A stretch of 54,494 nt of DNA. It comes from Bacteroidales bacterium. Lineage in GTDB: Bacteria; Bacteroidota; Bacteroidia; Bacteroidales; UBA932. Positions within the stretch are counted from its first letter, which is position 1. Each line of letters begins with the position of its first letter. The stretch covers positions 1-54,494 of the forward strand of contig JAFUWW010000012.1 in assembly GCA_017471085.1 (NCBI GenBank), given 5' to 3'. Both the position numbers and the translations under genes were made by a program. Of this stretch, positions 1 through 6,912 are shown one piece after another. The notes beneath the pieces are model-generated. The model saw nothing but the letters and a program-made list of their open reading frames with translations, had not been told where the DNA came from and did not search any database.

Positions 1-168
1 CCTTCGGCCCGTAACGTCCTCGAACAAGTTCCGTCATGCCGCTTCGCGGCACCGCTCCCTGCGGCGGGCCAGCCCGCATCCCCGTTTTGGACCATTCCCT
101 CCGGGGCCATGCCTCCCTTCGCCCGGCATCTACCGCAGCTCATGCCGAGAGCAACAGCCGGCCAGACG
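1..168. other. Non-coding GC-rich palindromic stretch
   Basis: I see no credible gene here. The stretch contains at least two short perfect hairpins: TGCCGC/GCGGCA with a TTC loop (37-51) and GCGGGC/GCCCGC with a CA loop (64-77). With the repeats that follow, it looks like repeat-rich intergenic DNA. A gene ending left of the window cannot be excluded. Confidence 0.5.
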
Positions 169-417
169 CCTTGCCGCGTTGACAACTGCAGCGCACTCCA
201 GGGCGGATTTCGTGGCAACGCGGCAACGAAACGGGCCTTATCGGGCAAGAACCTTGCCGCGTTGATAACTGCAGGGCACTCCAGGGCGGATTTCGTGTCA
301 ACGCGGCAACGAAACGGGCCCTATCGACCAAGAACCTTGCCACGTTGACAACCGCAGCACATTCCAAGGCCGATTTCAGGACCAACGTGGTAGGAGCAGT
401 GGCCGCCACCAACCCCA
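169..417 (+). repeat. Three tandem 83-bp units, each with an 11-bp-arm inverted repeat
   Basis: Units start at 169, 252 and 335, giving an exact 83-bp period. Each holds a palindrome: left arm TTGCCGCGTTG at 171-181 and 254-264 (TTGCCACGTTG at 337-347), right arm CAACGCGGCAA at 216-226 and 299-309 (CAACGTGG at 383-390). The arms are separated by about 34 bases. In the third unit both arms changed together (CGCGTTG/CAACGCG became CACGTTG/CAACGTG), so pairing is kept. The loop carries a conserved core like CCAAGGCCGATTTC. The units are too similar and too long to be CRISPR repeats and spacers. Confidence 0.85.
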
Positions 418-478
418 AATGTCAATTATACTGACATAAGATGAGTGAGCCGGAACTCTAAATTCAGGGAGAAATTGA

Positions 479-613
479 CCATGTTGCAGCGTATTTCAGC
501 CTTGGAGGGCATTTTGGCTTGCAACACGGCCAGGTTTTTGACCGTTTGCGCGTTTTTCCCTGCCATGTTGCAGTGAATATCGGCCTTGGGGGGCATTTGG
601 GCTTGCAACATGG
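479..613 (-). repeat. Two inverted members of the same palindromic repeat family
   Basis: Two 51-base palindromes lie 84 bases apart: arms CCATGTTGCA (479-488) / TGCAACACGG (520-529), and CCATGTTGCA (563-572) / TGCAACATGG (604-613). Read on the minus strand, their loops contain CCAAGGCTGA and CCAAGGCCGA, matching the loop core of the units at 169-417. They are therefore the same element in opposite orientation. The single arm mismatch of the first copy becomes a G-U wobble only if read on the minus strand. Confidence 0.75.
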
Positions 614-762
614 CCATCCAGGCCGCGCTGGCGCATAATCTCCGGAAATATGTCATGATGATGCAGACACTTGAGCTGCCGATTACATTAGAACCGGTCG
701 TTGCTGAACTCCTTGAAACACATGAAAAAGAGGCCATCACGGACGGCCTCCTTTCATCATAA
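610..762 (+). pseudogene. Short ORF, possible transposase C-terminal remnant
   Basis: An ATG at 610 opens a 50-codon frame ending in TAA at 760-762; the frame is closed just upstream by TGA at 574-576. The start of the peptide (MAIQAALAHNLRKYV) resembles, by eye, the helical segment near the C-terminus of several DDE transposases, and the rest (LEPVVAELLETHEKEAI) is an acidic helix. The last palindromic repeat copy overlaps the ATG. No upstream transposase body is visible. It may be a decayed insertion-sequence tail or a chance ORF. Confidence 0.25.
725..750 (-). terminator. Intrinsic terminator of the sigma-factor operon
   Basis: On the minus strand a GAGGCC/GGCCTC stem (730-735 with 745-750, 9-base loop) is followed by five T residues (725-729). 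It lies 26 bases past the stop of the Spy-like gene. Confidence 0.7.
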
Positions 763-776
763 CTAACCATATAACC

Positions 777-1322
777 TTAGGCATCCTGCCCTTCAGCGGC
801 AGCGGGGGCCTGGCGTTTGCCCCAGCCCTGACGGCCGCCTCCCTGGCCTCCCTGCGGAGGGACTCCGGGGCCGCCGCCCTGGCCGAGCCGGCCGATTTGC
901 TGATGGCGGAATTTTTCTTCGGCCACAAAGAGTTTGACCACTTTCTCTACGGGGAGCACCTTCTTGTAGCGGTCTGCCGAGGCATTCTCCACGGCATCGC
1001 TCTCTTTCTTGGCTTTGACGTAGGCGTCGAGCAACTTGGCGGCATCGGCTCCATCTGCGCCGTGCATCATTTCAAAATAGGCTTTCTGCATGGCCGCAAA
1101 GGCTTCGCGGCGTTCTTTCTGCACGGCGTTGTATACCGGCCAGAAAGCCTGGGCTTCCGCTTCCGTAAGGTTGAGCTCCGAGGTGATGAATGCCACCTGC
1201 TCGGCGCGGATTTTCTCGCGCCAGTCGGGGGCGCCCTGACGGGACTGTCCGCCTCCCGGCTGTGCGAAGGCCATGACACCAACCATCGTCATGGCAATGA
1301 TAACACTAATAACCTTCTTCAT
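777..1322 (-). CDS. Spy/CpxP-like (LTXXQ-type) periplasmic protein
   Basis: The 181-residue product has a signal peptide ending near MAFAQP, an all-helical middle and a low-complexity Gly/Gln/Pro-rich tail (from about residue 148). The segment ITSELNLTEAEAQAFWPVYN is the hallmark of small Spy/CpxP-like proteins that bind unfolded proteins or metal in the periplasm. It overlaps the preceding gene by 17 bases and is the last gene of an ECF sigma factor operon, so it is probably a target or feedback part of that envelope-stress circuit. The family assignment rests on motif pattern and architecture. The function in this genus is inferred. Confidence 0.75.
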   Translation of the reverse strand: MKKVISVIIAMTMVGVMAFAQPGGGQSRQGAPDWREKIRAEQVAFITSELNLTEAEAQAFWPVYNAVQKERREAFAAMQKAYFEMMHGADGADAAKLLDAYVKAKKESDAVENASADRYKKVLPVEKVVKLFVAEEKFRHQQIGRLGQGGGPGVPPQGGQGGGRQGWGKRQAPAAAEGQDA

Positions 1323-1680
1323 AATTAACTAACTGTTCAAGTGAAATGTTGTCTGCGACCAGGAAATTCCGGATGTCTTCGTCCGAGATTTCTTCCGTTT
1401 CCGTGAGTTCCAGACAGCCGTCCGGATCCAGGGCGGCCGACAAATAGGCGATATAGTCCCAGTACGGGTCTTCCTGCTCTGCGGGAGCTGCAGTCTTCCT
1501 CAGGACAAAATTACCGGCTGCGACCAGCAGCGCCAGCGATGCGGCGTACGCGAAGTACGGCGCAAAGCGGTGAACTTTGGAAGGCTTTGTCTCCGGGGCC
1601 GATGCAGGGATGGCGGACAGCCTTTCGTGCAGGTTCTCGAAGTAGCCTTCGGGGGTGGATATGTCTGTTTTTCTGGTCAT
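1306..1680 (-). CDS. Small membrane protein next to ECF sigma factor, putative anti-sigma factor
   Basis: The protein has 124 residues: a cytoplasmic N-terminus starting with a PEGYFENLHERL segment, one transmembrane helix (about residues 45-60, YFAYAASLALLVAAGNFVL) and an acidic C-terminal part. PEGYFE-type N-termini are common in small single-pass proteins encoded directly after ECF sigma factors in Bacteroidota. It starts 35 bases after the sigma gene and overlaps the Spy-like gene. A role as anti-sigma factor is inferred from this position and topology; no zinc-binding anti-sigma motif is visible. Confidence 0.6.
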   Translation of the reverse strand: MTRKTDISTPEGYFENLHERLSAIPASAPETKPSKVHRFAPYFAYAASLALLVAAGNFVLRKTAAPAEQEDPYWDYIAYLSAALDPDGCLELTETEEISDEDIRNFLVADNISLEQLVNYEEGY

Positions 1681-1715
1681 AACTGCTTACTTTGACACGG
1701 ATGGGAGGCAAAGGT

Positions 1716-2225
1716 TTAAAAGGGGGGATTGGAAAGGAGAGAACGAATTTTTTCCTGGGCGATATGGTACGATGCCTTGAGGGCGCCCACGGAAGTTCCC
1801 GTAATGGCGGCAATTTCTTCGTAGGAGAGGTCGTCCCACCAGCGCATGATGAAGACCTGGCGCTGTTTTTCCGGCAGTTTCACCACCGCCTTGGCCAGTT
1901 CCCGCTCCGCATCCGTACCGCAGAACCAGGGGTCAGCCTGGATCCTGCGTTCCATTTCCTCGTCGATGGAAGAGAAACGGAGGGCGGCCCTGACACGTTC
2001 TTTCCTCAGATGGTTCAGGGTTTCGTTGGTGGCGATGCGCCAGACCCATGTAAAAAGCTGCGATTCCCCCCGGAAGGAAGGAAGCGCAGCCCATACTTTG
2101 AGAAAGATTTCCTGCGGAAGGTCGTCCGCGTCTTCGTGGGAATTCACGAAGCGGCGTACATGCCACCACAGCCTTTCGCTGTAGTCCTTGACTATCTGGT
2201 TGAAAACCTTCTCGTTGTCACTCAT
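1716..2225 (-). CDS. ECF-family RNA polymerase sigma factor
   Basis: The 169-residue protein has sigma region 2 (about 15-80, with DADDLPQEIFLKVWAALPSF and FTWVWRIATNETLNHLRK) and region 4 (about 115-165, with LPEKQRQVFIMRWWDDLSYE and GTSVGALKASYHIAQEKI), as in sigma-24/SigE-like factors. It directs RNA polymerase to a specific promoter set, probably for envelope stress given the Spy-like gene downstream. Its ATG follows the transketolase C-terminal gene stop with no base between them (TAAATG on the minus strand), so it is translationally coupled to a metabolic gene, which is unusual for an ECF factor. Confidence 0.9.
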   Translation of the reverse strand: MSDNEKVFNQIVKDYSERLWWHVRRFVNSHEDADDLPQEIFLKVWAALPSFRGESQLFTWVWRIATNETLNHLRKERVRAALRFSSIDEEMERRIQADPWFCGTDAERELAKAVVKLPEKQRQVFIMRWWDDLSYEEIAAITGTSVGALKASYHIAQEKIRSLLSNPPF

Positions 2226-3179
2226 TTACTTGCGTGCGACGGCTTTTTTGGCTGCCTCCGCGATGTGGGCAGCGTCAATGCCGTACTCCGCCATCAATGC
2301 AGAAGGCGTGCCAGACTGGCCGAATTTGTCGGCGCCGTTCACAAATTCCACCGGAGTGGGCAGGCAGCGGGCGAACAAGCCGGCCACGGCCTCTCCCAGA
2401 CCGCCGGCCATGTTGTGCTCTTCTGCAACAACCACGGCGCCGGTCTTCTTGGCCGATGCGATGAGGGCTTCCTCATCCAGGGGTTTGATGGTGGTGATGT
2501 CGATGACCTCGGCCTTGATGCCTTCGGCATCCAGGGCCTCGGCGGCGAGGAGGGACTCCCATACCGTATGGCCGGTGGCGACGAGGGTGACGTCGGTGCC
2601 TTCGTTCATGACAAGGGCCTTGCCGATCTGGAAGGGTTCGTCCGGATCGGTGAAGTTAGGAACGGAGGGACGGCCGAAGCGGAGGTACACGGGACCGTTG
2701 TACTTGGCGGCGGCGATAGTGGCCTGTACGGTCTGGTTGTAGTCGCACGGGTTCAGCACTACCATGCCGGGAAGGGCGCGCATGAGGGCGATGTCTTCCA
2801 TGGTCTGGTGGGTGGCGCCGTCTTCGCCCAGCGTGATGCCGGCGTGGGAAGAGGCGATCTTCACATTGGTGCAGCCGTAGGCCACTTCCTGGCGGATCTG
2901 GTCATAGACACGGCCGGTGACGAATTCGGCGAAAGAGCCGATGAACGGAATCTTGCCGGTGAGGGCGAGGCCGGCGGCGGCGCCTACCATGTTGGCTTCC
3001 GCGATGCCGCACTGGATGAAACGCTCCGGGAACTCGGCTGCGAAAGCATCCATCTTGAGGGAACCTTTGAGGTCTGCGGTGAGGGCGAGGACGCGCTCAT
3101 CAGCCTTTCCTGCGATGAGGAGACCGGCACCGAATCCGCTGCGGGTATCCTTCTTTCCTGAATCGATATATTTCTTCAT
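2226..3179 (-). CDS. Transketolase, C-terminal subunit
   Basis: The 317-residue product corresponds to the pyrimidine-binding and C-terminal domains of transketolase. Visible hallmarks are TRSGFGAGL near residue 13, the FIQCGIAEANMVGAAAGLA segment that supplies the catalytic glutamate for thiamine diphosphate, and GEDGATHQTMEDIALMR. With the separate N-terminal subunit upstream it makes one functional enzyme, a split form common in Bacteroidota, Archaea and Firmicutes. It transfers two-carbon units in the pentose phosphate pathway and would consume xylulose 5-phosphate made from arabinose. A 49-base gap separates the two subunit genes. Confidence 0.93.
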   Translation of the reverse strand: MKKYIDSGKKDTRSGFGAGLLIAGKADERVLALTADLKGSLKMDAFAAEFPERFIQCGIAEANMVGAAAGLALTGKIPFIGSFAEFVTGRVYDQIRQEVAYGCTNVKIASSHAGITLGEDGATHQTMEDIALMRALPGMVVLNPCDYNQTVQATIAAAKYNGPVYLRFGRPSVPNFTDPDEPFQIGKALVMNEGTDVTLVATGHTVWESLLAAEALDAEGIKAEVIDITTIKPLDEEALIASAKKTGAVVVAEEHNMAGGLGEAVAGLFARCLPTPVEFVNGADKFGQSGTPSALMAEYGIDAAHIAEAAKKAVARK

Positions 3180-3195
3180 AATCAGTTCTGTTTAA

Positions 3196-3220
3196 GATTC
3201 TTCGCTTTGCTCAGAATGAC
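3196..3220. repeat. Candidate dispersed repeat between the transketolase subunit genes
   Basis: The gap between the subunits holds a 25-base segment beginning GATTCTTCGC and ending CAGAATGAC. I recall near-identical segments as dispersed intergenic repeats in unrelated genomes. Only one copy is present in this window, so repetition cannot be shown here. Confidence 0.3.
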
Positions 3221-3228
3221 AAAGGGAA

Positions 3229-4080
3229 CTAAAAATCACCGAGCGGGGTTTCGCCCAGCTGCTTGAGGGCGTCTTCCAGCTGTTCCGGCTTGGGAACGGA
3301 GCCGTGCCACTTGTGGGTGCCGGCCATGAAATCTACGCCGTGACCCATTTCGGTCTTGAAAAGAATCATGGCGGGCTTGCCGCTGCCCTTGCCGGCCTTG
3401 GCCAGCTCGAAGGCCTTCTGGATGGACTCGAAATCGTGGCCGTCGGCCGTGATCACGTTCCAGCCCCATGCGCCCCATTTGGCGGCGAGGTCGCCTTCGC
3501 CGGCCACCTCTTCCACGGGGCCGTCGATCTGCTTGCCGTTCCAGTCGGTCATGGCGACGAGGTTGTCCAGTTTGTGGAACACGGCGAACATGCCGGCTTC
3601 CCAGATCTGGCCTTCCTCGGATTCACCGTCACCGCAGAGGCAGTAGACGAAATTGTCTTCCTTGTCCAGTTTCTTGCCCAGGGCGGCGCCTGCGGCGGCA
3701 GAGAGGCCCTGGCCCAGGGACCCGGATGCCTGGAAGATGCCGGGGAGGCTCTTGCGGACGGACGGGTGGCCCTGCAGACGGGTGCCCATCTGGCGGAACG
3801 AGGCGAGTTCGCTTACCGGGAAATAGCCGGTGCGGGCAAGGATGGAATAATACACCGGGGTCATGTGACCCGCGGAGAGGATGAACATGTCCTGTCCCTT
3901 TCCGTCACGGGTCCAGGTGGCAGGATCCTGTTTCATCTCATTGAAATACAAGGTGGTGAGGATATCCGTGCTGGACATGGATCCGCCCGGATGCCCCGAC
4001 TTGGCCATGCACACCATCCGGAGGATGTCCCTGCGGATCTGGGTGGAGATGGTCTTGAGTTCTTCTACTGTTTTTTTCAT
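3229..4080 (-). CDS. Transketolase, N-terminal (TPP-binding) subunit
   Basis: The 283-residue protein is the thiamine-diphosphate-binding half of transketolase. It shows SGHPGGSMSSTD (His30), SLGQGLSAAAG, and the TPP/Mg motif GDGESEEGQ (150-158) closed by the Asn at 181 (DWNGKQ). It pairs with the C-terminal subunit encoded downstream on the same strand. The gene is first in the operon and divergent from lepA. A TATATTTG -7 element lies on the minus strand at 4111-4118. In Bacteroides thetaiotaomicron, as I recall it, such a split transketolase sits beside the arabinose genes, as it does here. Confidence 0.93.
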   Translation of the reverse strand: MKKTVEELKTISTQIRRDILRMVCMAKSGHPGGSMSSTDILTTLYFNEMKQDPATWTRDGKGQDMFILSAGHMTPVYYSILARTGYFPVSELASFRQMGTRLQGHPSVRKSLPGIFQASGSLGQGLSAAAGAALGKKLDKEDNFVYCLCGDGESEEGQIWEAGMFAVFHKLDNLVAMTDWNGKQIDGPVEEVAGEGDLAAKWGAWGWNVITADGHDFESIQKAFELAKAGKGSGKPAMILFKTEMGHGVDFMAGTHKWHGSVPKPEQLEDALKQLGETPLGDF

Positions 4081-4110
4081 ATTACTGATTTGAGGTTTTC
4101 CTAACTTACA

Positions 4111-4118
4111 AATATACG
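4111..4118 (-). promoter_or_regulatory. Bacteroidota -7 element for the transketolase operon
   Basis: CAAATATA on the plus strand reads TATATTTG on the minus strand, matching TAnnTTTG. It lies 31-38 bases upstream of the transketolase start. No well-spaced -33 TTTG is visible (the nearest is 14 bases away). Confidence 0.5.
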
Positions 4119-4173
4119 ATTTTTTGGCGACAAATACTCCGGCAGACCTTTGATTTTTGGCAATAGTCCTTCG

Positions 4174-4205
4174 TTTGGCAAATTCGGCGATTTAAAGTAT
4201 CTTTG
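4174..4205 (+). promoter_or_regulatory. Bacteroidota promoter of lepA
   Basis: TTTG (4174-4177), 20 bases, TATCTTTG (4198-4205) is a consensus primary-sigma promoter. Transcription should begin about 4-6 bases later, essentially at the lepA ATG (4212). Confidence 0.8.
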
Positions 4206-4211
4206 CAAGTT

Positions 4212-5999
4212 ATGAAGAATATCCGCAATTTCTGCATCATCGCCCATATCGACCATGGCAAATCCACCCTGGCAGACCGTCTGCTGGAACTAACCCGTAC
4301 CCTCACGGACCGGGAGATGGAGAACCAGGTGCTGGACGACATGGAACTGGAAAAGGAGAAGGGCATCACCATCAAGAGCCACGCCATCCAGATGGATTAC
4401 CTGCGTGACGGCCAGCTGTACAGGCTGAACCTCATCGACACGCCCGGGCATGTGGACTTTTCGTACGAGGTGTCCCGCAGCATCGCCTCCTGCGAGGGAG
4501 CCTTGCTGGTGGTGGATGCTTCGCAGGGCATTCAGGCCCAGACTATCTCCAATCTGTACCAGGCCATCGACCATGGGCTCGAGATTATCCCCGTGCTCAA
4601 CAAGATAGACATGGACTCCGCCCAGCCGGAGGTGGTGACGGACCAGGTGTGCGACCTGCTGGGCTGCGACCCGGAGGATGTATACCGGGTGAGCGCCCGC
4701 ACCGGTGAAGGCGTACAGGCCGTATTGGATGCCATCGTGGACAAGGTGCCGGCCCCCAAGGGAGACCCCGGCGCCCCGCTGCAGGCCCTTATCTTCGACT
4801 CCGTCTTCAATTCCTTCCGCGGCATCATCGCCTATTTCAAAGTGGTGAACGGGACCATCCGGAAGGACGACAAGGTAAAGTTCTTCTCTACCGGCAACGA
4901 ATACGAAGCCGAGGAAATCGGCAACCTTAAGCTGAAGCTGAACCCCACCGGAGAGGTCCGTGCCGGGGATGTAGGCTATATCATCACCGGCATCAAGGCG
5001 GCCGTGGAAGTAAAGGTGGGTGATACCATCACCCATGTGGAAAATCCTTGCGCTAAGGCGATTGCGGGGTTCGAGGAGGTGAAGCCGATGGTGTTCGCCG
5101 GCCTGTATCCGGTAGATGCCTCCAAGTTCGAGGAGCTGCGCGCCACCCTGGAGAAGTTCCAGCTCAACGACGCCTCTTTCACCTACGAGCCGGAGAGTTC
5201 CCTGGCCCTGGGCTTCGGCTTCCGTTGCGGCTTCCTGGGGCTGCTGCACCTGGAAATCGTGCAGGAGCGCCTGTTCCGGGAGTTCAACATGGACGTGATC
5301 ACCACCGTCCCCAACGTATCGTATAAGGTCTATACCACCAAAGGGGAGGTGCTGGACGTGCACAATCCTTCCGGCCTTCCCGCCCCGTCGGTCATCGACC
5401 ATATCGAAGAGCCCTACATCCGCGCCCAGATTATCTCCAAGAGCGATTTCTACGGGCCGATCATGAAACTGTGCATGGACAAGCGCGGAACCCTCATCGG
5501 CCAGCATTACATCACGACGGACCGGGTGGAGCTCAATTACGACCTGCCGCTGTCGGAGGTGGTGTTCGACTTCTACGACAAGCTCAAGTCCATCTCCAAG
5601 GGCTATGCTTCCTTCGATTATCATGTGACGGATTTCCGCCCTGCCAGGCTGGTGAAGCTGGACATCCTGTTGAACGGGGATCCGGCCGACGCCCTCTCGA
5701 CCCTGATTCACGAAGACCATGCCTATGATTTTGGCCGGAAGATATGCCTTAAATTAAAGGACCTGATTCCCCGCCAGCAGTTCGACATCGCCGTACAGGC
5801 TGCCATCGGCGCCAAGATCATCGCCCGCGAAACGGTGCGCCAGGTGCGCAAGGACGTCACGGCCAAGTGCTACGGCGGCGACGTAACCCGCAAGCGCAAA
5901 CTGCTGGAAAAGCAGAAGGAAGGCAAGAAGCGCATGCGTCAGATCGGCACGGTGCAGGTCCCGCAGAGCGCCTTCATGGCCGTGCTGAAATTGGATTAG
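4212..5999 (+). CDS. lepA: Elongation factor 4 (LepA), ribosome-associated GTPase
   Basis: At 595 residues the product has the full LepA length. The G domain carries AHIDHGKST (G1), DTPGHVDF (G3) and NKID (G4), followed by domains II, III and V and the LepA-specific C-terminal domain rich in Arg/Lys ending near [17 protein letters not shown]. LepA binds the ribosome and back-translocates or aids assembly. I chose the ATG at 4212 because an upstream TTG (4203) lies inside the promoter -7 element. menA follows after 4 bases and may be co-transcribed. Confidence 0.97.
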   Translation: MKNIRNFCIIAHIDHGKSTLADRLLELTRTLTDREMENQVLDDMELEKEKGITIKSHAIQMDYLRDGQLYRLNLIDTPGHVDFSYEVSRSIASCEGALLVVDASQGIQAQTISNLYQAIDHGLEIIPVLNKIDMDSAQPEVVTDQVCDLLGCDPEDVYRVSARTGEGVQAVLDAIVDKVPAPKGDPGAPLQALIFDSVFNSFRGIIAYFKVVNGTIRKDDKVKFFSTGNEYEAEEIGNLKLKLNPTGEVRAGDVGYIITGIKAAVEVKVGDTITHVENPCAKAIAGFEEVKPMVFAGLYPVDASKFEELRATLEKFQLNDASFTYEPESSLALGFGFRCGFLGLLHLEIVQERLFREFNMDVITTVPNVSYKVYTTKGEVLDVHNPSGLPAPSVIDHIEEPYIRAQIISKSDFYGPIMKLCMDKRGTLIGQHYITTDRVELNYDLPLSEVVFDFYDKLKSISKGYASFDYHVTDFRPARLVKLDILLNGDPADALSTLIHEDHAYDFGRKICLKLKDLIPRQQFDIAVQAAIGAKIIARETVRQVRKDVTAKCYGGDVTRKRKLLEKQKEGKKRMRQIGTVQVPQSAFMAVLKLD

Positions 6000-6003
6000 C
6001 ATC

Positions 6004-6912
6004 ATGAACTTGAAAGCAGCCCTCAAATCTATGCGCCTCAGGACCCTGCCCCTTTCGACGGGCGGTGTGCTGCTGGGCATCCTGCTGGCTACGGCCGACT
6101 GGCGGGTCGATATCTGGACGGCGGTCCTCATCGTCCTGACGACTGTGTGCCTGCAGATTCTTTCCAACCTCTCCAATGAACTGGGAGACGTGCTCCGCGG
6201 TACGGACACGCCCGACCGCCAGGGACCGCAGTACGGTCTCAACGGCGGGGACATGACGGTGGGACAGATGAAAGTGCTCATCGGCACTTTTGTCGGGTTC
6301 TGCATCGTTTTCGGCACCCTGATGACCTGGCGGGCCTTCGGGACGCTGTTTTCCATGACGCCCATCCTGGTACTGATGCTGGGCGCCGCCGCCATCATGG
6401 GGGCCATGAAATACACCCTCGGCCGCAATCCGTACGGATACAGGGCCAAGGGCGATTTCTATGTTTTCCTGTTCTTCGGCCTGGTGGCCGTGCTGGGGGC
6501 TTATTTCGTATGCACCGCCGGGGCGGGCCTGCACTGGAAACTGCTGCTGCCGGCATCGGCCATCGGGTTTTTCAGCGTGGGCGTGCTCAACGTGAACAAT
6601 ATCCGTGACATGAAGACCGATGCCCGTAACAGGGTGACCGTGGCCATCAAGCTGGGCGAGCGGAACGCCAAAATCTACCAGACGGTGCTGATCGGCCTCG
6701 GGTGGGCCTGCATGATTGCCTATTGCCTCCTCTGCTGGCCCAGCGTGTGGCACTGGCTCTGGGCGCTGACCCTCCCGCTTTACATCCTGCATCTGAGAGG
6801 TGTCTGGACCCGGCACGACAAAGCCTTGGATCCCATGCTCCCGCTCCTGGTCATGTCCACCTTCCTTCTCTCAATCCTGGCCGGCGTGGGCTTCTGCGCC
6901 CACCTGTTCTAG
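6004..6912 (+). CDS. menA: 1,4-dihydroxy-2-naphthoate polyprenyltransferase (MenA)
   Basis: This 302-residue integral membrane protein belongs to the UbiA family with about eight or nine helices. The first Asp-rich motif is in SNLSNELGDVLRGTDTPDR (about residues 56-74) and the second in NVNNIRDMKTDARNR (about 197-211). MenA attaches the prenyl chain to dihydroxynaphthoate to make demethylmenaquinone, the quinone of anaerobic Bacteroidota respiration. The N-terminal MRLRTLPLSTGGVLLG is typical of MenA. Its stop overlaps the stop of the convergent GH127 gene by four bases. Confidence 0.92.
   Translation: MNLKAALKSMRLRTLPLSTGGVLLGILLATADWRVDIWTAVLIVLTTVCLQILSNLSNELGDVLRGTDTPDRQGPQYGLNGGDMTVGQMKVLIGTFVGFCIVFGTLMTWRAFGTLFSMTPILVLMLGAAAIMGAMKYTLGRNPYGYRAKGDFYVFLFFGLVAVLGAYFVCTAGAGLHWKLLLPASAIGFFSVGVLNVNNIRDMKTDARNRVTVAIKLGERNAKIYQTVLIGLGWACMIAYCLLCWPSVWHWLWALTLPLYILHLRGVWTRHDKALDPMLPLLVMSTFLLSILAGVGFCAHLF

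Noticed and set aside
169..417. CRISPR array
   Set aside because: The 83-bp units are nearly identical over their whole length, so there are no unique spacers, and no cas genes are nearby.
140..418. Minus-strand 92-codon frame across the tandem repeats
   Set aside because: Its repetitive sequence simply translates the palindromic units; no start context or domain supports a protein.
169..613. Integron attC sites
   Set aside because: The arm ends read GTTG...CAAC rather than the AAC...GTT core arrangement of attC, and no integron integrase is present.
426..770. Minus-strand 114-codon frame
   Set aside because: It spans the inverted repeat copies (hence its internal QAxMPxKAxIxCNM repeat) and overlaps the terminator of the sigma operon.
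4203..4211. TTG start for lepA
   Set aside because: It lies within the -7 promoter box and would add only three non-conserved residues.
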